Position numbers and translations under genes: made by a program
Source: Kribbella steppae
GTDB taxonomy: Bacteria > Actinomycetota > Actinomycetes > Propionibacteriales > Kribbellaceae
Direction: 5' to 3'
DNA length: 64,000 bases
Assembly: GCF_004342025.1 (NCBI RefSeq)
Contig: NZ_SLWN01000005.1
Location: 496,001 to 560,000 of the forward strand
Shown here: positions 42,248-50,386 of the stretch, piece after piece
How positions within the stretch are numbered: the stretch's first letter is position 1
Layout of the letters: the number at the start of each line of letters is the position of its first letter
The notes under the pieces: generated by a model
What the model was told of the DNA's origin: nothing
What the model saw: only the letters and a program-made list of their open reading frames with translations
Databases searched by the model: none

Positions 42248-42997
42248 GTGGCTCGTCGGGGGACTGTAGGCGCTCTGCTGGGTTCTGGACTGGTGGCGAT
42301 CACCGCACTCGGCGGAGCGGGTGGATATGGAGTCGGCCTGCTGACCGCGGTCGATCGCTCGGCCGCGGCTGCCGGTACGGCGGCTCCGCTGGGGGCCATC
42401 CGGACGTCGACGTCGACGCCCTCGACCACTCCGTCGCCGACGTCCACACCGCGCGTGATCCAGCCCGACAACTCACCCCCGCTCGACGCGTCCGAGCTGC
42501 GCTACAAGACCCGCTCGTTCGACGTGGAGTACGTCTACAAGTCACAGGTCTCGGCCCGCGTGCCCGCCAACTGGAACATGACCCGGCCGGACCCGCCGCG
42601 CACCGCCCGGTTCACTGACCCGACCGGGAAACGCTGGATCCGGGTCGAGGCCGGCTTCACCATCCAGCGCCCGCCGGCCGCGTCGATGGAGGCGCGGATC
42701 CTGGAACTCAACCGGCTGCCGAAGGACCAGATGCTGAAGTACATCTCCAGCACGGTCGAGGGCAACTACGCGACCTTGGTCTACACCTACGTGCCGCCCG
42801 CGTCGCTGGCACCGGTGGCAACGGTCCGCTACGTGATCGTCCGCTGGGTCGCGGACGAGAGCGGCCTCTGCGCCGTCGAGATGAGCTCCACCGGCCTGCC
42901 GCAGGACAAGAAGGCCCTGATGACGGTGATCGACAAGGCCGCCTCTAGCGTCGTACGACGCGACAGCCCGCTCGACTCGTCAGAGAAGCCCAGCTAG
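42248..42997 (+). CDS. membrane-anchored protein, paralogue of the preceding gene
   Basis: 249 residues from GTG 42248 (GGGGAGG about 10 nt upstream). A single N-terminal hydrophobic segment (LVAITALGGAGGYGVGLLTA) is followed by a Ser/Thr/Pro linker (STSTPSTTPSPTSTP) and a domain homologous to that of the preceding gene: YKSQVSARVPANWNMTR, WIRVEAGFTI, RYVIVRWVADESGLCAVEM. Its 3' end overlaps the convergent ArsR-like remnant by 18 nt. The pair may be partners or alternative ligands in one surface system with the receptor kinase 0.5 kb away; that is inference from shared layout. Confidence 0.78.
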   Translation: MARRGTVGALLGSGLVAITALGGAGGYGVGLLTAVDRSAAAAGTAAPLGAIRTSTSTPSTTPSPTSTPRVIQPDNSPPLDASELRYKTRSFDVEYVYKSQVSARVPANWNMTRPDPPRTARFTDPTGKRWIRVEAGFTIQRPPAASMEARILELNRLPKDQMLKYISSTVEGNYATLVYTYVPPASLAPVATVRYVIVRWVADESGLCAVEMSSTGLPQDKKALMTVIDKAASSVVRRDSPLDSSEKPS

Positions 42998-43300
42998 GGC
43001 TCGGCGACCGGAGTCAGTGAGGTACACGGCCCGTTGACGCGGGCGACGGCGTACCCAGTCACGCTCCAGCAAGGAATCCGCCAGGGATGCACCCATGCGG
43101 CCGGCCAGGTGGTGGCGTTGTTCGCTCCAGTCCACGCAGAAGCGGAGTAGGCGCCGGCTGGACTTGCCGGGCGACAGGTCGACGCCTAGCTCGGGGAAGA
43201 CGTCAGCCGCGGCAGGACCCAGTTCATAGGGCCCGTCCGATAGCTGCTGGGCCGCCCGTGAATCGTTGCCCCGGAAACCGGTACGTCGAACTCCGCACAA
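42980..43300 (-). pseudogene. ArsR-family regulator, C-terminal half only
   Basis: The 106-codon frame contains ELGVDLSPGKSSRRLLRFC, then DWSEQRHHLAGRMGASL, ADSLLERDWVRRRPRQRAVYL and TDSGRRAL. These are the C-terminal segments of a large group of actinobacterial ArsR-type winged-helix regulators (CLDWSERR-HLAG-LG pattern). The DNA-binding winged helix that should precede them is not recognisable; the frame remains open for about 40 codons upstream but does not look like an HTH. The first possible start is a TTG with no ribosome site. Best read as a 5'-deleted regulator. Confidence 0.6.
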
Positions 43301-43341
43301 CCGTCGATCACGCAGTCCGACGTACCCACCGCACAGGATCT

Positions 43342-43455
43342 TCAGTCGATCGGCCAGATGGTGCGGAAGATGGTGGAGCGGAGGCGGTAGAAGCGGCGCC
43401 GGGCCGAGTGGATGAAGGCAGGCGACGGCCGGAGCCGTTCGCTCGGAAAATGCAT
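43342..43455 (-). CDS. 37-residue basic peptide downstream of the receptor kinase
   Basis: ATG 43455 is preceded by GAGGA that overlaps the kinase stop codon (11-nt gap), a classic coupled arrangement. The peptide starts MHFPSERLRPSPAFIHS, continues ARRRFYRLRSTIFRTIW and ends PID; it carries nine Arg and no acidic residues except three. It is too short for most gene callers. It could be an amphipathic regulatory peptide of the kinase or simply leader-like sequence. No homology claim is made. Confidence 0.45.
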   Translation of the reverse strand: MHFPSERLRPSPAFIHSARRRFYRLRSTIFRTIWPID

Positions 43456-43466
43456 GAGGGACTTCC

Positions 43467-45011
43467 TCAACCGGAGTACTTCACCGAATCGGCCATCTCG
43501 ACTGCGCGAACAAGGTCCGACTGCGGCACCATGACCTGGACGAGCAGCGAGCGGGCGTCCCCCCGCTCCACGACTCGCTGGAGGAGCACCATACCGGCAT
43601 CCCCGCAGCCGCTGGAGACCCGGCCCGTCGTGTTCTGGCCGTCCAGGTTCCCGTTCGGCTGATCCTCGTCCTGGCTGCATCCGAACTGGGCACTGTCCGG
43701 CAGCGTCAGCTTCGCATCCGCCAGTCCGACGAAGATGCCGGGAGTGCCGGTCGACGACCAGTCGGCATCCCGGCTCACCCGGAGCGCCGGATAGGACCCG
43801 CTGCCACCGGGCGGCTGCCAGTCCGATTGCGCCACGGACTTCGCCCAGCCGCGCGGAAGGTCCACGGAGAACCCACCCTGCGAGACCGTGATCGACTCGC
43901 GGTCGGCCAGATACCGCTGGCCCACGAACCCGGCTCCCCCGCCCACGATCAGAGCGAGGACCGCGGCGACGACCCATCGACCTCGCCGGCGCTTCGGTGG
44001 CGCGACCGACTCCGCGGCGGCCGGCGGCTCGGTAGGTGCGTCCACAGTCTCTGCCGGCGCAGGCGTCTTCACGATCGTCGGCTTGTTGGCGTCACTAAGG
44101 GCCGTGTTCTCGCCGACGTCGGACGTGGAGGTGGACGTGGAGGCGGAGACGACGACGGTCTCGCGGGCGGAGACGGTCGACGGGACGAAGTTGTGGGTGG
44201 TCTCGTCGAGGGCGCCGACGAGTTCCCGGGTGAACGACTGGACGTCCGGCCAGCGCTTCTCCCGGTCCGGGTCGAGGGCGCGGACGATCGCGCTGTCGAT
44301 CTTGTCCGGCAGGTCGAACCCGAGGGTGCTCGGCGGTGGCGCCGCGGTCACCCGAGAGGCCGCGCCCAGCCCGTCGACCTGATGCGGTGAGCGCCCGGTC
44401 AGAGCGGCGTACGCGACGGCTCCGAGAGAGTACTGGTCTGCGCGCTGGTCCAGCCGCTCACCCATCGCCTGTTCGGGGGCGACGTACGACGGGGTGCCGC
44501 CGGGCATTGTGATCCGCGACACTTCGTCGAGCGACTTGCCCAGGCCGAGGTCGGACAGAACTGCCCGCTCACCCTCGTCCGTACTACGGAACAGAACGTT
44601 CGCCGGTTTCACGTCACGGTGCAGCAGACCGCGCCGGTGCAGCGCCTGCAGGCCGCGGCCGACCTGGACGACGACGTCGACCGCATCCGGGAGCGCCAGC
44701 GGTTCCTTCTTCAGCCGATCGGCCAGCGTGCCGCGATCGGCGTACGTGAGCACGAGAAACGGCCGCCCGTCCTCGAGTTCGCCGACATCGTGGACCTGGA
44801 CCACGTGCTCGGACTCGACCCGGCGCAGGAACCGGCCCTCCTCGAGGAACCGGCGACGGACCGTGTCGTCATGCCCCCAGTTGTCCGCGAGGACCTTGAT
44901 CGCGACCTCGGCATCCAGTTGCTCATCGTGAGCAAGCCATACCGTAGCGAACCCGCCCGAGCCCAGGCGTCGTCGCACGACGTAACGGCCTAGCCTGCTT
45001 GGGACCCCCAT
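43467..45011 (-). CDS. receptor-type Ser/Thr protein kinase
   Basis: 514 residues from ATG 45011. The kinase domain (about 5-265) has the Gly loop RLGSGGFATVW, ATP-Lys VAIKVL, catalytic HRDVKPANVLF, DLGLG in place of DFG, and GTPSYVAPEQ. A Ser/Thr/Glu juxtamembrane segment precedes one TM helix (RGRWVVAAVLALIVGGGAGFV) and an extracellular domain starting ITVSQGGFSVDLPRGWAKS, with two Cys that could form a disulfide. The extracellular part shares its opening pattern with the two membrane-anchored paralogues nearby. The minus-strand CATAAT (45024-45019) lies 7 nt before ATG 45011, which suggests a leaderless transcript. Divergent ECF sigma gene. Confidence 0.9.
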   Translation of the reverse strand: MGVPSRLGRYVVRRRLGSGGFATVWLAHDEQLDAEVAIKVLADNWGHDDTVRRRFLEEGRFLRRVESEHVVQVHDVGELEDGRPFLVLTYADRGTLADRLKKEPLALPDAVDVVVQVGRGLQALHRRGLLHRDVKPANVLFRSTDEGERAVLSDLGLGKSLDEVSRITMPGGTPSYVAPEQAMGERLDQRADQYSLGAVAYAALTGRSPHQVDGLGAASRVTAAPPPSTLGFDLPDKIDSAIVRALDPDREKRWPDVQSFTRELVGALDETTHNFVPSTVSARETVVVSASTSTSTSDVGENTALSDANKPTIVKTPAPAETVDAPTEPPAAAESVAPPKRRRGRWVVAAVLALIVGGGAGFVGQRYLADRESITVSQGGFSVDLPRGWAKSVAQSDWQPPGGSGSYPALRVSRDADWSSTGTPGIFVGLADAKLTLPDSAQFGCSQDEDQPNGNLDGQNTTGRVSSGCGDAGMVLLQRVVERGDARSLLVQVMVPQSDLVRAVEMADSVKYSG

Positions 45012-45018
45012 ACAGGGC

Positions 45019-45024
45019 ATTATG
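45019..45024 (-). promoter_or_regulatory. -10 element of a leaderless kinase transcript
   Basis: CATAAT on the minus strand, one mismatch from TATAAT, is separated by 7 nt from the A of ATG 45011, so transcription would begin at or next to the start codon. The -35 region is weak. Confidence 0.5.
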
Positions 45025-45054
45025 GATCACTGGGAGTCCCATGCCGGGGGCCTG

Positions 45055-45633
45055 ATGACAGCAAAGGCGCAGATGAGCGAGAGCAGCAGCCCGACCGACG
45101 ACCTCGGGGCCCTGGCGGAGCGTGCCCAGGGCGGGGACAAACACGCGATGGACGACCTGCTGCGGCAGGTTCATCCGCGGGTGCTGCGAATCTGCCGCAG
45201 CGTGCTGCCGTACTCCGCCGACGCCGAGGACGCGGCCCAGGAAGCCCTGCTGAACATCGCCACCAAGATCAACTCGTACTCCGGTCGCAGCAGCTTCTCC
45301 ACCTGGGTCCACTCGGTCGCGGCCAACTCGGCTCGCTCGACGTACCGCAAGCTCAAGCGCACCGCCCAGGCCGCGCACAACCCGGAGACGATGGAGCGGC
45401 CCGACCCGCGCACCACCAGCGTCATCGCCGGCACCCGCCTGGACCTGCTCGAGGCCCTCGAGATCCTCGAGCGCGACCGCCCCCAGATGGTCACGCCGCT
45501 CGTCCTGCGCGACGTGTACGGCCTGTCGTACGAGGAGATCGCCGCCCTGGTCGGCGCCCCGCTCGGCACCGTGAAGTCCCGGATCCACGACGCCCGCGAG
45601 GTCGTCCGCCCCCTCCTCCGTCCCAAGGACTAA
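45055..45633 (+). CDS. ECF-type RNA polymerase sigma factor
   Basis: About 192 residues from ATG 45055; ATG 45022 and ATG 45073 (preceded by AAAGG) are alternatives. Region 2 reads AMDDLLRQVHPRVLRICRSVLP, then YSADAEDAAQEALLNIATKI and SFSTWVHSVAANSARSTYRKLKR; region 4 reads LVLRDVYGLSYEEIAALVG and LGTVKSRIHDAREVVRPLL. No anti-sigma gene follows, and the next gene is separated by an inverted-repeat element. It is divergent from the receptor kinase with about 45 bp between, so the two are probably co-regulated and the kinase could control this factor. Confidence 0.92.
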   Translation: MTAKAQMSESSSPTDDLGALAERAQGGDKHAMDDLLRQVHPRVLRICRSVLPYSADAEDAAQEALLNIATKINSYSGRSSFSTWVHSVAANSARSTYRKLKRTAQAAHNPETMERPDPRTTSVIAGTRLDLLEALEILERDRPQMVTPLVLRDVYGLSYEEIAALVGAPLGTVKSRIHDAREVVRPLLRPKD

Positions 45634-45650
45634 CCCTCCCTCCCCTCCCG

Positions 45651-45737
45651 ATTTCGCTGGTTGGCCAGCGAAATTGTGGGTTCTCCACCCTTGATACGGG
45701 TGCCGAACCCACCACCTCGGTGGCCAACCAGCGAAAT
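45651..45737. repeat. 87-bp nested perfect hairpin element
   Basis: Perfect 17-bp arms ATTTCGCTGGTTGGCCA (45651-45667) and its reverse complement (45721-45737) enclose a second perfect dyad GTGGGTTC/GAACCCAC, and inside that CACCC/GGGTG. The left arm can also fold on itself (ATTTCGCTGG-TTGG-CCAGCGAAAT). It lies between the sigma gene and dhaK, which are co-directional, and would insulate them. The AT-containing ends differ from surrounding DNA. Confidence 0.8.
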
Positions 45738-45793
45738 GAGGCGGGGTGGTTGGGGGCTCCCGGAGACGCCCGGGGTGTGCTCAGATGGGGGGC

Positions 45794-46798
45794 ATGAAGA
45801 AGCTCATCAACGAACCTGGTGATGTTGTGAGTGAGGCGCTGCGGGGGATGGCGGCAGCGCATCCGGATCGGTTGCGGGTGGATCACGAGAACCGGATCGT
45901 GTACCGCAAGGACGCACCGACGCCGGGGAAGGTGGGGCTGATCTCCGGAGGCGGGTCGGGGCACGAGCCGATGCACGGCGGGTTCGTCGGGCTCGGGATG
46001 CTCGACGCCGCGTGTGCGGGTGAGGTGTTCACCTCGCCGGTGCCGGACCAGATGATGGCGGCGACCAAGGAGGTCGACGCCGGGGCCGGCGTACTGCACA
46101 TCGTGAAGAACTACACCGGCGATGTGATGAACTTCGAGATGGCCGCCGAACTGGCCGCGGCCGACGCCGGGACCGAGGTGCTGTCGGTGGTGACGAACGA
46201 CGATGTCGCCGTCCAGGACAGCCTGTACACGGCCGGTCGCCGCGGTGTCGGCGTCACCGTGCTGCTGGAGAAGATCGTCGGCGCCGCGGCCGAGGAGGGC
46301 CGCTCGCTGCAGGAGGTCGCCGACCTGGCGAAGAAGGTCAACGACAACGGCCGCAGTATGGGGATGGCGCTCACCTCGTGCACCGTGCCGGCGGCAGGCA
46401 AGCCGACCTTCGAGCTGGCCGAGAACGAGATGGAGGTCGGGATCGGCATCCACGGCGAGCCCGGCCGGCAACGGTTGCCGCTGGCACCGGCCAAGGACGT
46501 CGCCGCGATGCTGGTCGACCCGGTCGTCAGCGATCTGCCCTACCAGCAGGGCGACTCGGTGATCGCGTTCGTGAACGGTATGGGCGGTACGCCGCTGATC
46601 GAGCTGTACCTGATGTACAACGAGGTCGCCCAACTGCTCGACCGGGCCGGCATCACCATCGCCCGCAACCTGGTCGGCAACTACATCACCTCGCTGGAGA
46701 TGGCCGGCTGCTCGGTCACCCTGCTCAAGGTGGACGACGAACTGGTACGCCTCTGGGACGCACCGGTCAACACCCCCGGCCTACGCTGGGGCGCGTGA
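45794..46798 (+). CDS. dhaK: dihydroxyacetone kinase subunit DhaK
   Basis: 334 residues from ATG 45794, with a G-rich ribosome site. DhaK binds dihydroxyacetone covalently: GLISGGGSGHEPMHGGFVG carries one active-site His and GIGIHGEPGRQRLPL the hemiaminal-forming His. LHIVKNYTGDVMNFEMA and VAVQDSLYTAGRRGVG are further family segments. The length is typical. It forms a complex with DhaL, which donates phosphate from its bound ADP/ATP. The product, dihydroxyacetone phosphate, enters glycolysis. First gene of the dhaKLM operon; no dhaR/dhaS regulator is present. Confidence 0.97.
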   Translation: MKKLINEPGDVVSEALRGMAAAHPDRLRVDHENRIVYRKDAPTPGKVGLISGGGSGHEPMHGGFVGLGMLDAACAGEVFTSPVPDQMMAATKEVDAGAGVLHIVKNYTGDVMNFEMAAELAAADAGTEVLSVVTNDDVAVQDSLYTAGRRGVGVTVLLEKIVGAAAEEGRSLQEVADLAKKVNDNGRSMGMALTSCTVPAAGKPTFELAENEMEVGIGIHGEPGRQRLPLAPAKDVAAMLVDPVVSDLPYQQGDSVIAFVNGMGGTPLIELYLMYNEVAQLLDRAGITIARNLVGNYITSLEMAGCSVTLLKVDDELVRLWDAPVNTPGLRWGA

Positions 46799-47424
46799 GC
46801 ATGGGAGTCGACAATTTCGTCAACTGGCTTCGCGACGCCGCGAGTACCTTGCACGACAATGCGGCGTACCTGACCGAGCTGGACTCGGCGATCGGGGACG
46901 CGGATCACGGCGCCAACATGGACCGAGGATTCCAGGCGATCGTCGCGGTGCTGGACGAGTCCACCTTCGCATCGGCCGACGAGCTGATGAAGAAGGCCGG
47001 GATGACGCTGGTCAGCAAGGTCGGCGGGGCGAGCGGGCCGCTGTACGGAACGTTCTTCCTGCGCTTCGGAACCGTCCTCGCCGGCACCTCGTCGATCACC
47101 CCCGAGGTGATCGGCGAGGCTTTCAAGGCCGGCGTCGGCGGCATCCTCCAGCGCGGCAAGGCGGAGCTCGGCGACAAGACCATGTACGACGCCTGGGCGC
47201 CGGCGCTGGACGCGTACGACGCTGCCGTCGCGGGCGGATCGGATCTCGCCGGTGCCCTGAACGCGGCAGCGGAGGCGGCCGCGAAGGGCCGGGACGCGAC
47301 AGTTCCGCTGGTCGCCCGGAAGGGGCGCGCAAGCTACCTGGGCGAGCGCAGCGCCGGGCACCAGGATCCCGGGGCGACGAGCACCACCCTGCTGCTGGAG
47401 TCGGCCGCGCGCACACTCGCATGA
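46795..47424 (+). CDS. dhaL: dihydroxyacetone kinase nucleotide-binding subunit DhaL
   Basis: 209 residues from GTG 46795, which overlaps the dhaK stop (GTGA); ATG 46801 is the alternative start. The Mg-nucleotide site is SAIGDADHGANMDRGF (three Asp), followed by GGASGPLYGTFFLRFG and, near the C-terminus, DPGATSTTLLLES. In PTS-type systems the nucleotide stays bound and is rephosphorylated by DhaM. Overlap with both neighbours shows one operon. Confidence 0.96.
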   Translation: MSMGVDNFVNWLRDAASTLHDNAAYLTELDSAIGDADHGANMDRGFQAIVAVLDESTFASADELMKKAGMTLVSKVGGASGPLYGTFFLRFGTVLAGTSSITPEVIGEAFKAGVGGILQRGKAELGDKTMYDAWAPALDAYDAAVAGGSDLAGALNAAAEAAAKGRDATVPLVARKGRASYLGERSAGHQDPGATSTTLLLESAARTLA

Positions 47425-49751
47425 TCGGGATCGTGGTGGTGTCGCACAGCCATGCGCTGGCGACCGCCGCGGTCGGGCTCGCCGCCGAGATGGTTGCCGA
47501 GGACAAGCGCCCGGCGATCGCAGTGGCGGCCGGGCTGGACGATAAGACCTTCGGCACCGACGCGATGGCGGTCTCCGAGGCGATCACGGCGGTCGACAGC
47601 CCGGACGGCGTACTCGTGCTGCTCGACCTGGGCAGTGCGGTGCTGAGCGCCGAGCTGGCCTTGGAGTTCGTGGATCCCGACATCGCCGAGCGGGTGAAGT
47701 TGTCCAGCGCGCCGTTGGTCGAAGGGCTGGTCGCGGCCGTGGTCACCGCGTCGACCGGCGCTTCCCTCGACGCGGTCATCGCCGAGGCCAACCGTGGATT
47801 GGTTGCCAAGCAGGACCATCTCGGCGAGACAAGCCCTGTGCAGCAAGCAGAGCTGGCGGCGGCTGATCAGGTCATTGAACTTGCGCTGAGCAACGAGCAC
47901 GGACTGCACGCCCGCCCGGCCGCGCGGCTCGTTGCCTTGGTCAACTCCTTCGACGCCGCCGTCACGCTGACCGATCTGGACACCGGTCGCGGCCCGGTCG
48001 ACGCGGGCAGCCTCAGCATGGTAGCCACGCTCAACGCCCAGCAGGGTCACCGCCTCCAGGTCGGCGCAAGCGGTCCGCAGGCGGCCGAGGCGCTTGCCGC
48101 GATCAACGATCTGGCCACGCAGAACTTCGGCGACGACGCACCGGCAGCCGAGACGTCCCAGCCTGCCAGCGGTTCAGGACTGGACGTGGCGATCGGACCC
48201 GCGGTCGTCGTTGAGGCCGGGGTAGACCTGAGCGGCTATACACCAGGGGACGACGAACGAGGCCGACTCGACGCCGCCTTGTCGTCAGCATCCGTCGAGC
48301 TCGAACACCTCCGAGACACCAGCACGGATCACGGCGGATTCTTCGACGCACACCTCGCGCTGCTGACTGACCGCACCCCGCTCGACGCCATCCACCGTGC
48401 GATCTCTGCGGGTTCGTCCGCCCCGGACGCGTGGAAGCAGACGTACGACGAACTGGCGGCGCGGTTCGAAGGGTTGGACGACGCCTACCAGCGAGAGCGC
48501 GCGCAGGACGTCCGCAGCGTGCGTGATCGCGTACTGCGTGCCCTCACTGGCAGCACGTCCAACGACGAAACGCCGGCCGGCAGCATCCTCGTCGTACCCG
48601 AGCTGGATGCGGCCACCGCCGCGACCCTCGACGCCGCGCAGATCGGCGGTATCGCGGTCCGCGCGGCCGGGACCACCGGCCACGGCGTGATCGTCGCCCG
48701 CTCCCGCGGGATCCCGCTGATCACCGGCATCGGCGACGTCGCCGTACCAACCGGTGCGACCGTCGCCTTCGACGCCCGGACCGGCTCCTTCGAGGTCTCG
48801 CCCGATGAAGCGGCATTCCGTACGACGATCGCGGATCGGCTGGCGCAACGAGAGCAGGCCGTGGCCGAGGCGGACCAGCCCGCCATGACACTCGATGGGC
48901 GCACGGTCGAGGTGCTCGTCAACGTCGGCTCCGTGCAGGACGCGGTCGATGCGCACGGAGCGGACGGCTCGGGCCTCGTCCGGACCGAGGTGCTCTTCGG
49001 CGATCGGCGTACGGCCCCGACTGTGGCCGAGCAGGTCGAGCGGTTCCGGGCGATCGCGGCAGCACTCGACGGGAAGCCGATCACCATCCGCACCTGGGAC
49101 ATCGGCGGCGACAAGCCACTGCCGTTCCTGCCGCAGGACCGCGAGGCGAACCCGTTCCTGGGCGAGCGCGGTATCCGCGTCTTCCGCCGGCGCCCGCAAC
49201 TACTCCGCGACCAGCTCGAAGCGATCCGCCAGATCGCGGTGGAAACCCCGGTCCACGTGATGTTCCCGATGGTGACGACGGCCGACGAGGTGGCGTGGGC
49301 GCTCGACGAGCTCGGGCCACGGCCGGACGGGCTGGAGGTCGGCATCATGGTCGAGGTCCCGGCCGCCGCGCTCCGTATCGAAACTCTTGCCGCCGGCCTC
49401 GACTTCGTCAGCATTGGTACGAACGACCTCACGCAGTACACGACCGCCGCCGACCGCACCAACTCCGCTGTGGCCCCACTGGCCGACGGTCTGGACCCCG
49501 CCGTACTGCAGCTGATCGACCACGTCGTCCGCAACGCCGGTGTCCGTGTCGCCGTCTGTGGTGACCTGGCCAGCGACCCGCAGAGCGCCGTACTGCTGGC
49601 AGCCCTTGGTGTGCACGAGCTCAGCGCCGTCGGTCCGCAGGTGCCACTGGTCAAGGCACTACTCCGGCAGACGGACCTCACGCAGGTGCCAACAGCTGAA
49701 GTGCTTAGCGCCCGCGACGCAGCCGAGGTGCGTCAGCTGGTACGGCGGTAG
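47421..49751 (+). CDS. dhaM: multi-domain PTS phosphotransferase DhaM (EIIA-HPr-enzyme I)
   Basis: 776 residues; three phosphotransfer modules in one chain. Residues 1-125 are the DhaM EIIA domain with His9 (VVVSHSHALA). Residues about 145-235 are HPr with His163 (NEHGLHARPAARLV). Residues about 250-776 are a complete enzyme I, with phospho-His421 (TTGHGVIVARSRGIPLITG), the PEP-binding segments FLGERGIRVFRRRP and FVSIGTNDLTQY, and Cys713 (VAVCGDLASDP). DhaM in E. coli carries only part of enzyme I, so this version can take phosphate straight from PEP and deliver it to DhaL without other PTS proteins. ATGA overlap with dhaL; its 3' end overlaps the convergent cupin gene by 19 nt. Confidence 0.95.
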   Translation: MIGIVVVSHSHALATAAVGLAAEMVAEDKRPAIAVAAGLDDKTFGTDAMAVSEAITAVDSPDGVLVLLDLGSAVLSAELALEFVDPDIAERVKLSSAPLVEGLVAAVVTASTGASLDAVIAEANRGLVAKQDHLGETSPVQQAELAAADQVIELALSNEHGLHARPAARLVALVNSFDAAVTLTDLDTGRGPVDAGSLSMVATLNAQQGHRLQVGASGPQAAEALAAINDLATQNFGDDAPAAETSQPASGSGLDVAIGPAVVVEAGVDLSGYTPGDDERGRLDAALSSASVELEHLRDTSTDHGGFFDAHLALLTDRTPLDAIHRAISAGSSAPDAWKQTYDELAARFEGLDDAYQRERAQDVRSVRDRVLRALTGSTSNDETPAGSILVVPELDAATAATLDAAQIGGIAVRAAGTTGHGVIVARSRGIPLITGIGDVAVPTGATVAFDARTGSFEVSPDEAAFRTTIADRLAQREQAVAEADQPAMTLDGRTVEVLVNVGSVQDAVDAHGADGSGLVRTEVLFGDRRTAPTVAEQVERFRAIAAALDGKPITIRTWDIGGDKPLPFLPQDREANPFLGERGIRVFRRRPQLLRDQLEAIRQIAVETPVHVMFPMVTTADEVAWALDELGPRPDGLEVGIMVEVPAAALRIETLAAGLDFVSIGTNDLTQYTTAADRTNSAVAPLADGLDPAVLQLIDHVVRNAGVRVAVCGDLASDPQSAVLLAALGVHELSAVGPQVPLVKALLRQTDLTQVPTAEVLSARDAAEVRQLVRR

Positions 49752-50386
49752 TACAGCAGCTCGACCAGGTTGAAGCCGGACGTGCGTGTGAGCTTGGCCG
49801 GGAGCGTGTAGCTCTCACCAGGCTCCAAGTACGTCACGTCCGGGCTGTCCAGGTCGAGGTCGACCACCAGCGCCGGGTACGCACCGGTGTGCCACGTGTA
49901 GGACTCCCCCGCGTCCGGTGTGACGTGCTGGATGCGTACGTCGTCTTCGTCGACGACCACCTTGGCTGGGACCTCACCGACCTGCTCGAACCCGGCGTCG
50001 GTCGGCACACCCTCGATCACGAAGTACGGGTCGCCGGACGCCTCCTCGCCGAGGTCGAGCACCTCGATCAGCCGGTTGAGGTACAGCGACTCCCCGTCGT
50101 TGGTGAGCATGTGCACCGGCGACACCGGCCGATAGACCGAACCGCCCACCGTCTCGTTGAGCTGCCGCGCCGGACTGCCGTCCAGCCAGTCCATGTGACA
50201 CGGGGACGTCGACAGGCACAGCACGACGTACGGGTTGTGGTGCAAGTGCCAGCCCTGCGCCTCACCGGGAGCGAGAGAGACCTCCCATACGCGAACCCGT
50301 GAGTTCTTCAGCAGAACGCGCGTACCGATCTCGCCGAGGACGACCTCGGTCCCGTCCGGCGCGGCGACGGTGGTGCCTGCGGTCAT
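49733..50386 (-). CDS. cupin-domain protein
   Basis: 217 residues. The N-terminal half shows a cupin fold (VRVWEVSLAPGEAQGWHLHHNPYVVLCLS) with the His pair of motif 1; the C-terminal half repeats a similar but degenerate barrel (PDAGESYTWHTGAYPALVVDLD, LEPGESYTLPAK). Function unknown; cupins of this kind bind metals or small acids. Its last 19 nt overlap the 3' end of dhaM on the other strand. ATG 50386 overlaps the GNAT stop by 4 nt, so the two are co-transcribed. Confidence 0.83.
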   Translation of the reverse strand: MTAGTTVAAPDGTEVVLGEIGTRVLLKNSRVRVWEVSLAPGEAQGWHLHHNPYVVLCLSTSPCHMDWLDGSPARQLNETVGGSVYRPVSPVHMLTNDGESLYLNRLIEVLDLGEEASGDPYFVIEGVPTDAGFEQVGEVPAKVVVDEDDVRIQHVTPDAGESYTWHTGAYPALVVDLDLDSPDVTYLEPGESYTLPAKLTRTSGFNLVELLYYRRTS

